NCBI GenBank assembly: GCA_963556495.2
Contig: OY747710.1
Coordinates: forward strand, 41,117,000-41,180,999
Length of the DNA stretch: 64,000 nt
Source of the DNA: Valencia hispanica
Taxonomy: Eukaryota; Chordata; Actinopteri; Cyprinodontiformes; Valenciidae
Direction of reading: 5' to 3'
In this document: in pieces, positions 33,535-45,008 of the stretch
How the letters are laid out: every line of letters starts with the position of its first letter
Position numbering within the stretch: position 1 is the first letter of the stretch
Made by a program: the position numbers and the translations under genes
Notes under the pieces: generated by a model
The model's input: the letters and a program-made list of their open reading frames with translations, nothing else
Told to the model about the DNA's origin: nothing
Databases searched by the model: none

Positions 33535-34218
33535 GTTATCCTGAGCTATCTCTGTAGTTATGCTACTATAGGCTCAGACTGCTGGAGGACAGACAGACCA
33601 CTTTTCTTCACTCTGCTACTTCCTTTTCTACTACTCTCGTGTTGCATTATATGCTGTTATTTTGACTGTTAACTCTGTTTTCTCTTAGTGTTTTTCTCTC
33701 CATAGAAGGTACACCTAGTGTGGTATCCTGCTTACCTACAATGCCGTTTGGACCGGGGTCATCGACTGGAATGAATGTCTCGGCGGCTGAACATCCCCCG
33801 TGTCCTGTTATCAACTTTTAACTTTCTTTAATATAGAAAGTACTCTATCAGATCCTCTGTTCTTTCTGTGTCTCTGCTCTGTCTTATTAAACCCCCAGAC
33901 GGTTGTGGCAGATGGCTGCTTACACTGAGCCAGCTTCTGCTGGAGGTTTCTTCCTGTTAAAGGGGAGTTTTTCCCTCTCCACTGTCGCTACATGCTTGCT
34001 CAGTATGAGGGATTGCTGTGGTTGAAGTCCGCATCAACGGGACGAAACCTCAAGTCAACGACTTGATGCAGTCTGCTGGGATTCTTTAAATAGGAAACTA
34101 ACTAAAAAAAACTTTTAACTGGAATGTTTGTATTGAAATGACTTTTCTTGTAAAGTGCCTTGAGATGACATCTGTTGTGAATCAGCGCTCTATAAATAGA
34201 CTGAATTGAAAATTGAAC

Positions 34219-34890
34219 TCCTGTCATTGGACCCAAGAAGCTGAGCCCAGCTCCTGGAAAACAGCTCCACAGCATAACCCTTTCTGCACCATACCTCACA
34301 CTTAACGCAATGCAGTCAGGCAAGTGCCATTCTCCTGGCAACCACCAAAGTCCGACTCATCTGTTGGAATCCTATACAGAAAGGCACAATTTGTCACTAC
34401 AGAGAACCTATCTGGCCCTCTGTAGACTCCAATGGCGGCAGCTGGGTGCAGCTTCTCGTACATGGAAACCAATTCCATGGAGCTCCTGGACAGTTCTTGA
34501 GCTAATATGAAGACCTCATGAAGCTTTGAGGTTGGTAGCTACTGATTCAGCACAAAGTAACCCAACTCTACACACAGCATCAACTAATTCCTCTATGGGG
34601 TTTCATGTGGCCTACCACTTAATTCCTAAGGCTGTCATTTCCAATCACTTCCAGTTGGAAATAATACTGTTGGCGGTAAGATTTTTAGTAGAGAGTTTAC
34701 AACTGGACTTGTTGCATAGGTGGCAACCTATCATGGTGTCATGCTGGAATTCCCAGAGTTCCTCAGAGTGATAGTCTTTCACAAATGTTTTTAGAAGTGA
34801 TCCGAGTGCCTAAGTGCTTGACTTCATTGACCTGTGGCCATGGAAGTGAATGGAACCCCTGAATTCATTTATTTGGATGTTCAAACCAAA
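34219..34890 (-). mobile_element. Tc1-like relic, second family (minus strand)
   Basis: On the minus strand, traces of a transposase are visible: E-L-H-G-I-G-F-H, then L-P-G-E-W-H-L-P-D-C-I and V-M-L-W-S-C-F-P-G-A-G-L (34341-34220), the block just after the first catalytic Asp. At the right, CACCTGTGGCCATGGAAGTG-like sequence (about 34828-34850) and GAATTCA near 34862 fit the 5' UTR of a common fish Tc1 family. Many stops make it a fossil. The C-terminal half is missing and the break coincides with the L2-A insertion point. Confidence 0.7.
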
Positions 34891-35549
34891 TGAAAGTTTT
34901 TTTTCCAGAGGAAACAGAGGTTGAGCTAACTGCCCATGACAAGATGTGTTTGGAGGAGTAATGGTGAAACTTTAAATCTCATGAGAACTGTGACTACTCT
35001 CAAACATGGTGGTGATAGAATCATGCTATGTGCTGTTTCTTTGTCAGTTGTAGTTGTAATAAAAATGAGTAAGATAAAAAAATAAACAGAAAAACGTCTC
35101 CAAATTCACCAACATTGCCTAAAACAGAAAGACTAATGAAACTTCAGCTCTACTGGGTGTTCAGACAAAGCAATGATCCTGACTACACATCAGAACTGAT
35201 TCAGACATTGATAGAGCCATGATTTCTCCTTTAAAAAAAAGTTGGTATACCAAGCTTATGAATTGGACCTATGTCAAAACACATTTGTGACTGTATATAT
35301 AATTTTGACCCTGTGTGAAGAGAAAATCCTCTATAAAGACTTTTACAACCAATTCGTTTTATAGAAATAATTGGAGATATGTTGTATAACCTTTCAACCA
35401 TGGAAAGGAACATAATATAAAAAGGTATATGATAAGACAGTCCATGATGACTGCATGTAAACATCTGACCACAACTGTAGGTCAATCAGTGATTTAGGCC
35501 CAAGTATTCGTAGATACTGACAAACAAGGTAATCTAACATATGGTTATG
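34891..35549. other. Unassigned sequence
   Basis: Some wording-like similarity to Tc1 sense-strand coding (CATGGTGGTGATAGAATCATG at about 35005-35025) suggests a decayed Tc1 catalytic region on the plus strand, but no continuous match was found. Confidence 0.3.
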
Positions 35550-36057
35550 TTTTTTTGTGCAATGAGGATCCAAATGCAGCGGGGTAAAACAACAATGATT
35601 TAACAAAACAAGAGAACGAGGAACATGGAACCTACAGAAACACAGGAGGACCAGGAAAATGAAGCGACGGGGAACACAGGAACCAAAAAGGGATGTTTGA
35701 CGACGAATCAGCGAGTTGTGTCTAACAGAAGGGCTTAAGTGTACTGAGGAGAAGTGGAAAGGGACAGGGAGAAGACCAGAGACTAATTAGCGGTTGCAGG
35801 TGAGGGAAAGCACAGGTGGACTTAATCAGCGGCTGGGGCAGAGAGGAATGGCAAGGAGGAAATGGAGAGAAACAAAGAAAGACAAGACAAATCCTAAATA
35901 ACTACATTGGTGAACGAGGAAGAGAACAGGACAGAAGGGAATAAATATTGAAAGGAGAGAGAAATAAGAAAACCATCCTAATAAAAGTGAAGTTAAACTA
36001 AACTAAAGGGAAAATAAGGAAAAAGCACTAAGACACAAACACCTAACATCATGACAG
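35550..36057. mobile_element. Dispersed non-autonomous repeat, class uncertain
   Basis: A compact block rich in GAAC/AGGAAC runs, starting near GAGGATCCAAATGCAG and ending with AACATCATGACAG. Part of it recurs at 21771-21903. It resembles abundant short teleost DNA repeats with ATGACA-type ends, but no inverted terminal repeat was confirmed. Confidence 0.4.
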
Positions 36058-38569
36058 CTGTTGACTTTCTTCATTTGTAACATCATCTTTTCACATATTG
36101 CTCTATCTTCTTTTTTATGCACAGAAACTGTAGCATACAAAAACATAAAATGAACTCCCTTATGTAAAATTTCAAGCTGCTTTTGAAGAGGATGAATTTT
36201 ATCATGTTAAGGGAAGAAAACAACTTCATGCGCACTCACAATTTCACACTGGGCCCCCCCCCCCCCCCCCCCTTACACACACACCATTGGATACCTATGT
36301 CTCACACTCTTTCACATCTGAGTTAACTTGGCAGATCAGCATAGCTACCATCACGGATATGGCAAGCTGACAACCACAAATATCCAAGGTAACAGTGATG
36401 GGTTCCACTTTGCCTCTATTTAGCAGACAGCAGAAGACTTCTCATTCCACAGTGTTTAGATTGTGTACAGCACAAGCCACAGCGCTGTGACAAAGTGATT
36501 CTCCAGTTTACTGGCACCTACTGTAGCTTTTCTTCTCCCGTTCATGAAGCCTGTGTTAACCTGACAAACTGTTATTAATGCTCCTTCTTACCCATGTACT
36601 GGAAATGTGAGAGCCAGTTCCCAGCAGAACTTTCAGGTATAGATCCTTAAAAAAAGGTCAATTTGGGGAAAGTTTTGGACAAAGTGAAAGCTGTAGCCAA
36701 ACAGACTAATGAGAAAACAGAAATTAATGAGCTAACTTTATGAGTTGGGTTCTCTACTAAATAAAATGGTTGTAGTCCTTGCCAGAGTAGAAAAGGCCTA
36801 GGGAACAAATCCAATACCTGTGGCAGAATTCTAATGGGCATTTTAGAATGTTTAAACATCTGGAGTGTTGACAACCCCTGACTTTCAACTCAGAATTTCT
36901 CAGTTGGAATCCTTAAAAACCTCCAGATAATCGAGCCACTAAATACAACAACTGACTTTATAGGTATATGAAGAGAAAGCAATTCAGACGAAACATCCTT
37001 CCCACCTTGTTGTGTTATGGATCTTCTCTCAGAGCCCCATCACTGAAAAAGACTGTATAAAAACAGAAATATCTTTTCAAATTATATCCTCACAGGTTTT
37101 AGGTTGGATTACCTAAATGACACCACTTTGGATGTCGTGGCCCATGCATCAGCACATCCAGAAGAGCATCAACAACACCACTGGCCGAGAGAGGAGATCA
37201 AGTTCTTCTATGAGCTATCATATTTTGCATAATCCAATAGAAAATATCTTGTGCAGGAAGGCTGAGTCAGTTTTGCCCAGTTCAATAATCTCAATTGCCA
37301 CTGTCCACTCTATTATGCAGCAGTGCAACACATGTAACCATCTGGATATACGATACATAGGGCCTACTGGACGATGTGCCCTCCTTAGAAGGGTTAGGGT
37401 TTCTTGGGGTTGACTGTCAGTAATTCTGCTGTTTGAGCTTTTGGAAGTTCTGTGCAACAATTTTCTCTCTTGAAAATGTAATGTCAAGACAAATTTCCTT
37501 TGTTGCTGAGACGGATTCAGTCCAAGATCAAGACTGGTCTGATTTCTGTGCAGTCCAAACATTGGGATTTCCCCCCCCCCCCTTCATGAGTTATCAGGCA
37601 GTGGGATAAAAAAAACACACAAAAACTATTAACTTTCTTGCCTGAAAGCATTGCATTTTTTGCTCTTGTGTGTCAACATTCTTATGGTTTATATTTTTGC
37701 TTTTGATTTAATGTTGGAGTGTTATCAAATTCTCCTAGGAGTCTGCAAGTCTATCTAGATTCTGCAAGGCTATTATTTCACCGAAAGAAAAAAAAACACC
37801 TTTCTTTCTTCAGAATATATTTGCAGAACCCTGTAATTACTCAACATTAGAGAACCGAATCAGAGTCTAAACCTGTAAGAAAAGTGGAAAAAGGTTGAAA
37901 TCAATTAGTATTAGGCAGATAATTTAAAGTACATTAAATCATTTTCTCCTGCTGACTTAAATCATATGTGCTACAGGTTGAAGAAAGAAAGGCTGGTACC
38001 TTAGGGCAATACCTAGTTCATGAAGACTGATGAGCCTGGCTTTAATACTTCCGTCATTAAACCATAGACACCACCATGATTCAGTCTGACAGATAAAAGG
38101 ATGGTGTGTTTTATTTGAATAAAAAAAGGACCTCCCACTGGTGAAACATTTCATCTCATTACCCATCCTTATTTCAGCTACTGACGTCATTGCTACCGTC
38201 ACTGTCTACTGCAGCCACACAAAAAAAATCTACAAGGGTAAAAAATGACTTCATTAAGGCCGAACTGAAATGATCCTTGTCTATTAAGAGTGAAATAGAA
38301 ATGCAAATAGTCTTTTAGGAGGAAACAGGGAGGCCTTAATTTGTCCGTGACTGCTTGGTCTGGCCCTCAACCAAATCACCCAGATCCAGCTCCCTGGCAG
38401 CTGAACCCTTTGCTTTTTTAGCTGACCAGATGTACCTTCTCCTGAAAATCCCCTGATGCTGTCACTCCATTAGATGCACGATCTATGCATTCCCTCTACT
38501 TTTAGCAGTACTAGCTATAGTCTATTGTACTTATAGCAATACACCCCATGAAATTTTCAGTTCTTTATC
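36058..38569. other. Unassigned sequence with two poly-C runs
   Basis: No gene or named repeat recognised. Poly-C tracts lie at 36256-36273 and 37571-37583. Open frames are short and without protein-family features. Confidence 0.3.
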
Positions 38570-38574
38570 ATTAA

Positions 38575-38700
38575 ATGTTCAAGGCGGGTAAAGTGTCTTG
38601 CCCAAGGACACAACAACTGAGATGGACGGTCCTGGGTTTCGAACTGGCAGCCCACCGGTTACAGGACAAACTCCTTTGCCCCTTTTCTTCCAAGTGTGAA
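38575..38700. repeat. Short dispersed-repeat relic
   Basis: AAGTGTCTTGCCCAAGGACA followed by GGGTTTCGAACTGGCAGCCC is a recurrent teleost repeat block; a weaker copy is at 30110-30260. It contains a B-box-like GGTTTCGAACT but no matching A box at the right distance. Confidence 0.5.
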
Positions 38701-38769
38701 TTCCATTTGCTTGCTTGTAGGTTTTATTTATTTAACAGGGTTTTGTTGTTCACAGTGATCTTTATTGAA

Positions 38770-38884
38770 AGTGGACATTCGGCAAATGTCCCTGGGCCGG
38801 AATCGATTCCCGGGACAACCGCATAGAGGACTAAGGCCTCTGAACATGGGGCGCCCGTTTTAACCCACTGGGCCACGTGACGCC
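38770..38884 (-). mobile_element. tRNA-derived SINE (head region)
   Basis: Read on the minus strand from 38884 it begins GGCGTCACGTGGCCCAGTGG (A-box-like) and about 50 bases later has GGGAATCGATTCCGG (B-box-like), the spacing of an internal RNA polymerase III promoter. A short unique segment follows. The tRNA cloverleaf is too altered for a functional tRNA. The LINE-related tail of the SINE is not clear. Confidence 0.6.
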
Positions 38885-39135
38885 AGGTATTATTTTGTAT
38901 TCTTCAAATGATCCTGTCTGCCTCTTGCTTGCTCATTTAGTTTCACTACCATAACTCACCGACTCACAACACCAATAGCCGGAATTTTGTTGGTTGATCT
39001 ATCTGATGTTTTCTGATCCATTTTCCACTTACAGTTTTGTGTGGTGATCTGCAAAAACTGTAACTCGATAGTCACACCATGGAAGCTCTGTCTTGCATCC
39101 TTATTGCCCTTCTTACTCATCACACCTGGTACCGT
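38885..39135. other. Unassigned sequence
   Basis: Nothing recognisable. Confidence 0.3.
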
Positions 39136-39716
39136 GTCTTTCAAAAGTATTCATATCCCATAAATCTTTTCCACATTTTTGTGATATTGCGAGCACAACC
39201 TTCAGTGTACTTTACTCTGAAGTTATGTGGGACACTACTCCAAAATGGTGAATAACTGTAAAATAGAAGGATAGTCATAAAGGTTTTTAATGTTTTTTTT
39301 AGAATAAAAGTCTGTTGTTTTGGCATGCAAATATGCTCCGCCTCCTTTACTCTGCTACTCTAAATAAGATCCAGGGCAACCAATTGCTTCTAGAATTCAC
39401 CAAATAAGTACATAGAGTCCACTTGTTTATAACTTAATCTTAATAGAAGTCCGGCTGTTCTTTGAAGGCCTCTGAGGTTTGTTAGAGAACATCAGTGAAC
39501 AAACAGCATCATGAAGAGTAAAGAAAAAAGCAGAAAGGTCGGGGATAAAGTCGTGAAGTAGCTTAAAGTAGGATTTTGTCATAAGACATTAGACGAGACC
39601 AAAATCAAAGTTTTTGTTGCATATGTAAAACAGTGTGGATGGAAAATAACAACACAGCTGACCAGGGAAAACCTGGCAAAAAAAACTGTTATAGATGGCA
39701 AAAGAAGTGAAACTGT
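39136..39716 (+). mobile_element. Tc1-like relic, left half (split by L2-B)
   Basis: TTTCAAAAGTATTCATATCC, the later ATCCAGGGCAACCAATTGC and GGCCTCTGAGGTTTGTTAGA, and an ATGAAGAGTAAAGAAAAAAG start followed by a decayed helix-turn-helix (G-D-K-V-V-K) are the 5' end of a fish Tc1 family; 52737-53040 is another piece of it. It stops at 39716 where the L2-B tail begins. The other half resumes at 44430. Confidence 0.7.
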
Positions 39717-39915
39717 GGCAAGGCAAGGCAACGCAATTTTATTTGTATAGCACACTTTCAACAGCAGGGCAATTCAAGGTGCTTTACATGATTTGGTGAT
39801 TTAAAAGAAACACATAAAAGAAACACACATTATACATGATACACAATAAAGCAAGAGAAAAATTTAAAAAAAGCAAGAGAGCATGAACACATTTCATACA
39901 TATAACATCAAGCAT

Positions 39916-42908
39916 TTACTCAAAGGCAATTCTAAACAGATGGGTTTTTAGTCTCGATTTAAAGCAGTTCAGAGTTTCAGCAGCTCTACACTCGTCAGGA
40001 AGTCTGTTCCAGATAAGGGGAGCATAGAAACTGAAAGCTGCTTCTCCATGTTTAGTTCTGAGTCTAGGGATGTTTAGTAGGCTAGAGTTGGAGGACCTGA
40101 GTGGTCTTGGTGGTTGGTACCATTGACAACAGGTCTTCAACATATTTTGGTGCTAAGCCATGTAATGATTTATAAACTAGTAAAAGTATTTTTGAAGTCT
40201 ATTCTCTGAGCTACAGGGAGCCAGTGTAAGGACTTTAGAACGGGGGTGATGTGCTCTACTTTCCTGGTTCTAGTGAGGACGCGAGCAGCAGCGTTCTGGA
40301 TCAGCTGCAGCTGTCTGATTGACTTTTTAGGCAGACCTATCAAGATGCTGTTGCAGTAATCAATCCGACTAAAGATAAACGCATGGATGAGTTTTTCTAG
40401 GTCGTGTTGCAAAATCAGTCCTTTAATCCTAGAGATGTTCTTCAGGTGATAGAACGCTGACCTTGTTATTGCCTTTATGTGACCCTGGAGGTTCAGGTCT
40501 GAGTCCATTACTACACCTAGGTTACGAACCTGATCAGTAGTTTCTAGCTGTATTAATTGAAGCTGTGTGCTGACTCTTGATCGTTCCTCCTTGGGTCCAA
40601 AAATAATCACTTCAGTTTTGTTTCTATTCAGCTGGAGAAAGTTATGGCACATCCATCCATTTATTTGGTCAATGCATTGATTTAGGGTTTGAATGGGTTC
40701 ACCTGGTGACATTGTAATGTAGAGCTGAGTGTCATCCGCGTAGTTATGGTAGCTAATGTTATTGGTCGCTATAATCTTGCCTAGTGGGAGCATGTAGATA
40801 TTAAATAAGAGGGGCCCCAGGATGGAGCCCTGGGGCACCCCACATGTGATTTCTGTTCGTTCTGATGAAAAGTTTCCTATTGAAACATAGAAGTCCCTGT
40901 TCTTTAGGTAAGACTCGAACCAGCCAAGTACTGTACCAGAGAGTCCGACCCAGCTCTCCAGTCGTTCCAATAAAATATCATGATCAACAGTGTCAAATGC
41001 TGCACTGAGGTCCAACAGAACCAGCACTGTGCTTCTTCCACAGTCTGTATTTATGCGGATGTCATTAAATACTTTGACGAGGACAGTCTCGGTGCTGTGG
41101 TGAGCGCGGAAACCAGACTGAAAAGCATCAAAACGGTTTGTCGTTGTTATGAAGCCATTTAACTGCTGAAACACAGCTTTTTCAATAATCTTACTGATGA
41201 ATGGGAGATTAGAGATTGGCCTGTAGTTCTGCATTAACGTGTTGTCCAGATTTTTCTTCTTTAGCAGTGGTTTAATAACTGCTGTTTTTAAAGCCTGAGG
41301 GAAGACACCTGATAGCAGTGATGAGTTCACTATTTGAACAAGATCAGAACCAATAACAGGAAGAACTTTCTTTAGAAAAGCTGTGGGTAGGATATCAAGA
41401 CAGCAGGAGGAGGAGCTTAATTGGATAATGATTTTTTCAAGGCTGTTCTGGTTTAATTCGTGGAATTCAGACATTTTCTCTACATTGTTGTTGATTGGGG
41501 ATGGCACTGGTTGTGGGTTCGATATTGAGGTACAGATTGACCGTCTAATTGTTAGAACCTTTTCAGTGAAAAAGCTGGCAAATTCATTGCAGGCCCTGGT
41601 AGAGTTTAGTTCTGGGGCTACTGTCACTAAAGGATTAGTTAGTCTTTCCACTGTTGCAAATAGAGTCCATGCGTTATTAATGTTTCTGTTGATGATTTCA
41701 GAAAAGAACGATTCCCTAGCATCTTTTATAGTTAGCTGATATCTATTCAGTCTCTCTTTGTAGATCTCATAGTGAACCTGGAGTCGAGTTTTCCGCCATT
41801 TTCTCTCGGCTCGTCGACACTCTCTTTTTTCACTACATACCAGTGGATTACTTGTCCACGGAGACTTCTTTCTACCTGAGACTACTTTCACTTTAGTTGG
41901 AGCAATGGAATCCATGATGTCTGAGATTTTCGCAAGGAAATTATCTACCAACTTATTTACTGAGTTTGAGTTGGGAGATGATGGGGATGTGGTGGAAGGA
42001 TAAATACGTTTAAAGGTTTCTACTGAACTGTCCCCTAGAAAACGCTTTTTTATAGTGGTCTTACTTTGGCTGGGTAATTTAGCAGAGATGGTACTTTGAA
42101 AGAAAACACAGAAATGGTCAGATAATGCAATATTAATTACAGAGATGTCAGAAATATTTAAACCTTTGCTGATAATTAGGTCCAGAGTGTGTCCTTTATT
42201 GTGTGTTGGTTGTTTGACATGCTGGGTCAGGCCGTAGATGTGGAGAGTATCATCTAATGTTTTTGCTTGTCTATCTTGGGGGTTGTCGGTATGGATGTTA
42301 AAGTCCCCCACGATGATTAGTTGGTCATAGTCGATACATATTACAGAAAGAAGGTCATTGAAGTCATTAAAGAAGTTAGAGTTAAGTTTTGGTGGTTTAT
42401 ATAAACTTAGAAATAACGCTTTGTTAGGCTCATTTATCTGGGTGGCTAGGTATTCAAAAGATTCAAACGCGCCCAGAGTTACCTTTTTAAAGTTCATTGA
42501 GTTGTGAAAGATGGTGGCTACACCTCCGCCTCGTTTGTGTTTTCTGTTCTCGCTTAAGAAATTATAATTTGGAGGACTGGATTCTATTAATGAAGTTGTA
42601 TCGTTATTTTCATCTAGCCAAGTTTCTGATAAAAAAAGGGCGTGTAAATTATGCTCAGTGATGAAGTCATTGATAAGAAAAGACTTTCCGGATAGAGATC
42701 TAATGTTTAATAAAGCTAACTTAAGTATTGTGATGACGGGCAGCTGACCCTTCCGACAGGTTATCAATTTGAGATTTTGTTTAATATGAGAGCGTGTGGT
42801 TAACGGTTTATGTTTCCTGCTGCTGATAATCACTGATATAGCCTCAGGGGTGCCGGGTGAATTCTGGGAGACGGTAGGGGTGGATTTATTGCCCGGTTCC
42901 CTCAAATA
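39916..42908 (-). pseudogene. L2-B ORF2 (endonuclease-reverse transcriptase), one frameshift
   Basis: A frame of about 912 codons runs from just after the ORF1 stop. Endonuclease: [29 protein letters not shown]. Then a basic linker (R-R-A-E-R-K-W-R-K). Reverse transcriptase: [23 protein letters not shown] and catalytic YADD at 40742-40731. At about 40200 a run of five A (minus strand) shifts the frame and stops at 40170; the C-terminal domain continues in the next frame to 39916 (W-N-R-L-P, F-K-S-R-L-K-T-H-L). A four-A run would restore register. No ATG marks the start; the first usable ATG may be well inside, or translation may continue from ORF1. Confidence 0.85.
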
Positions 42909-44228
42909 TCAGATATCTGTAATAATCAGTGGGGGGAAGCTCCCAGGCTTATGGACACTAGTCCCAGGCGTTTGGTGTAGTCTAAGTTTAGGTGTTAATT
43001 GTGTCCCAAGTTTGATTTGCTCATTCAGTCTGTCTGTAAAGTTTCTAAATGGAGACCCATTTGATGTGGCTGAGTCACAGGAAGATGAAGACTTAATCTC
43101 TGATGGTTGTTTATCTGTTCGGTCCTGTGGTGTCATCATGACTTGCTGTTTTTGTTCTCTGATATCCATGGGCGCCTCAAGGTCAGCTTTTGGGAGCAAG
43201 TGTTTTGCTTTCTGATGTTGATAAGAAAAAATTTTTGCTGCCAACAGCCTTACTCCGGACCTGTTCAAATAGCGCATTCCTGCTTTAAACAGATGATTAG
43301 CACTTCCAAATACTTTGAAATTATTAATAAATGTGAACGACTTCTCAGATGATTGTTTCTTCAACCATTTATGGAGCATGCGGAGTCTGCTAAATCTTTC
43401 ATCATTCCCTTCAGGGACTGGTACGCTGATGAGGATGTTTACGTTAAGTCCATCAAGTCTCTGTAGGAGATCAGAAAAGTCTCTCTTCAGAATCTCTGAT
43501 TGTCTCATCGCGATATCTGCTGATCCTGCGTGAATGACAAGCTTTTCCAAAGCTGGATGTTGGTCCAAGATTTTAGGGATTTTTTCTGATATTTCTCTCA
43601 CTGTATTTTTGTAGCAGCTATAAACTTTGGTATTCTTGCTACAAAAAGCCTCAATTCCATTAATTGATCCGTCTTGTATGATAACAGTCTTTGCTGGGTG
43701 CGCTCTTACTTTATGTGTCCGTTTGATGCGGCTGGGTTTCTCCTGGTGGCTTTGACTGGTCCCGGGGGATGCGTCATCTTTCGGGGAACTCAAGGCTGCG
43801 AATCTGTTTTTCAGCGGGATTCAAGGTGGAGAAATGTCTCTTGTTTTTGGCTGAAACCTCTTTTGTTTACTTTTAGCAGAAGCGGCAGTTCTGGGTTCAG
43901 AGGTTTCTCTGTGTCGGAGTTTCTTTTGTTTTTTATTCCTCGGAGAACAGGCTGGGGTTGATTTCATGCGTTTTAAAGCTGGCCAGTTTTCATTGTAGTG
44001 CGGAGTTCTGCCGCTCAGACGCCTGTAGGGAGTCTCTGTGACACGGTTAGACCGATGTAACACCGGGCTGATAGGCTGTTCCCTGTTTGTATTCAACGGT
44101 AAAGTTGTTTCATTTTGTCCATAATCAGCGTGGAGATCAAAATTAATTTCCAGACGACGTAGCTTCGTTTCAATGCCCTCAATTCTGTGGAGCAGTTTTT
44201 CAAAATCCTCAGCTGAGCAAAAAGCCAT
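42909..44228 (-). pseudogene. L2-B ORF1 (coiled coil plus esterase-like domain), one internal stop
   Basis: The start ATG at 44228 opens with M-A-F-C-S-A-E-D-F-E-K-L-L and a coiled-coil-like stretch. A basic, proline-poor linker with R-L-S-G-R-T-P-H follows to TGA at 43823-43821. The same frame reopens at once and carries the esterase-like region (from ~43690): D-G-S-I-N-G keeps a Ser, but the Asn block reads H-A-G-S-A-D and the Asp/His block reads G-M-R-Y-L-N-R-S-G, so Asn, Asp and His are replaced. It ends with TGA at 42911-42909. The protein is expected to bind the LINE RNA. The first TGA may derive from CGA by CpG decay. Catalytic loss is shared with the copy at 22785-23491. Confidence 0.75.
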
Positions 44229-44429
44229 GTTGATAAGTCCATAGAAAAGTAATCCAAGAAGAGATCTGGTCCAATACAGTAACTCCAGGGGCTGGGAAAA
44301 TAAAGTAACTAAGAAAAGGTTAAGAAAGAAAACAAGAAAAGCAAACAGAAAATAAAAGAAAAGAAAATAAGTGAACGGATCTGGAGAGAGACAGAGAGCA
44401 GCTGCTCCCCCTTCAGCAGACAAAGACGA

Positions 44430-44850
44430 AAGAGGTTCACCTTCCAACAGGGCAACAACCCCAAACATGCAGCTAAAATGAAATAGCTCAGATCATAGCA
44501 GACTTGTGCACAATGGCCCAGTCAAAGTCCTGACCTAGATCCAGGTCTGAATCTGTGGCAAGAACTTAAAATTGATGTTTACATATGCTTGTCATGCAGT
44601 CTAACGGAGTTTGAGCTATTGTGAAAGGAATAACAGGCAAAATATTCAGTCTTTACATTTGCAAAGACTTACGGACACACACTTCAGAAGGTGGATCTAC
44701 AGGCAATATTTCAGGGGAGCTGAAAACAAATGCATGCAAGAAATTTGCAAAAACTATCACTTTTCTTCAACGTCATGATTATGCCCTACTTTGTGTTTGT
44801 CTAATAAATAAGATACGTGGAAGTTTGTGATTGCGAAAATGTGAAAAACT
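44430..44850 (+). mobile_element. Tc1-like relic, right half (split by L2-B)
   Basis: It starts at GGTTCACCTTCCAACAGGGC, the coding sequence around the second catalytic Asp of a Tc1 transposase (F-T-F-Q in intact copies). The A-Q-S-K-S and S-V-A-R-T traces follow, then 3' UTR. Several stops. About 400 bp of transposase between the halves is missing, so the old Tc1 had a deletion before or during the L2 insertion. Confidence 0.65.
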
Positions 44851-45008
44851 TCACAAGGCAGCATGTTTCATTCTATTAACAATGAGGTAGACGGTGAATA
44901 AACAAAATGTGTTTGGAAAAGATGAATTTCTTATCCGATAAGTACAAGCTGTGTAATTTAGAGTATAAGAATCTGCCCCAGGTCTGTATATCCAATTTGA
45001 CTCCCAGA
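44851..45008. other. Unassigned spacer between two Tc1 elements
   Basis: AT-rich; no recognisable element. It ends at the 5' break of the next Tc1 copy. Confidence 0.3.

Larger units (their letters stand above)
30314..34218 (+). mobile_element. L2-A LINE, copy 2, near full length but degraded
   Basis: This copy includes a 5' UTR of about 210 bp, ORF1 with a zinc-finger-like start and an intact esterase domain, a decayed ORF2, and the L2 3' end (GCGCTCTATAAATAGA, GAATTGAA tail). TCCTGT at 30308-30313 and 34219-34224 may be a short target duplication (weak). ORF2 has lost most of the RT C-terminal domain by deletion at about 33420. It borders a Tc1 relic on the right. Confidence 0.8.
39717..44429 (-). 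mobile_element. L2-clade LINE, lineage L2-B, nearly intact full-length copy
   Basis: On the minus strand: a 5' UTR of about 200 bp (44429-44229), ORF1 (44228-42909), ORF2 (42908-39916), a 3' UTR of about 180 bp, and a (CCTTG)n tail at 39717-39733. ORF1 and ORF2 lie in the same frame, separated only by TGA. Only three disabling changes are evident in ~4.3 kb: TGA at 43823-43821, TGA at 42911-42909 (may be a natural ORF1 stop), and a one-base insertion at about 40200. It entered an old Tc1 (39136-39716 and 44430-44850). It is the youngest-looking LINE in the window. Confidence 0.85.

Noticed and set aside
34526..35030. Plus-strand frames in the Tc1 relic as host genes
   Set aside because: They are antisense to, or decayed pieces of, a Tc1 transposase region.
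38785..38884. Possible tRNA gene
   Set aside because: A- and B-box-like motifs exist, but the arms needed for a tRNA cloverleaf are not convincing; a tRNA-derived SINE explains it better.
40980..41739. Plus-strand open frames within 40.9-41.7 kb
   Set aside because: They are antisense shadows of the L2-B ORF2 on the minus strand.
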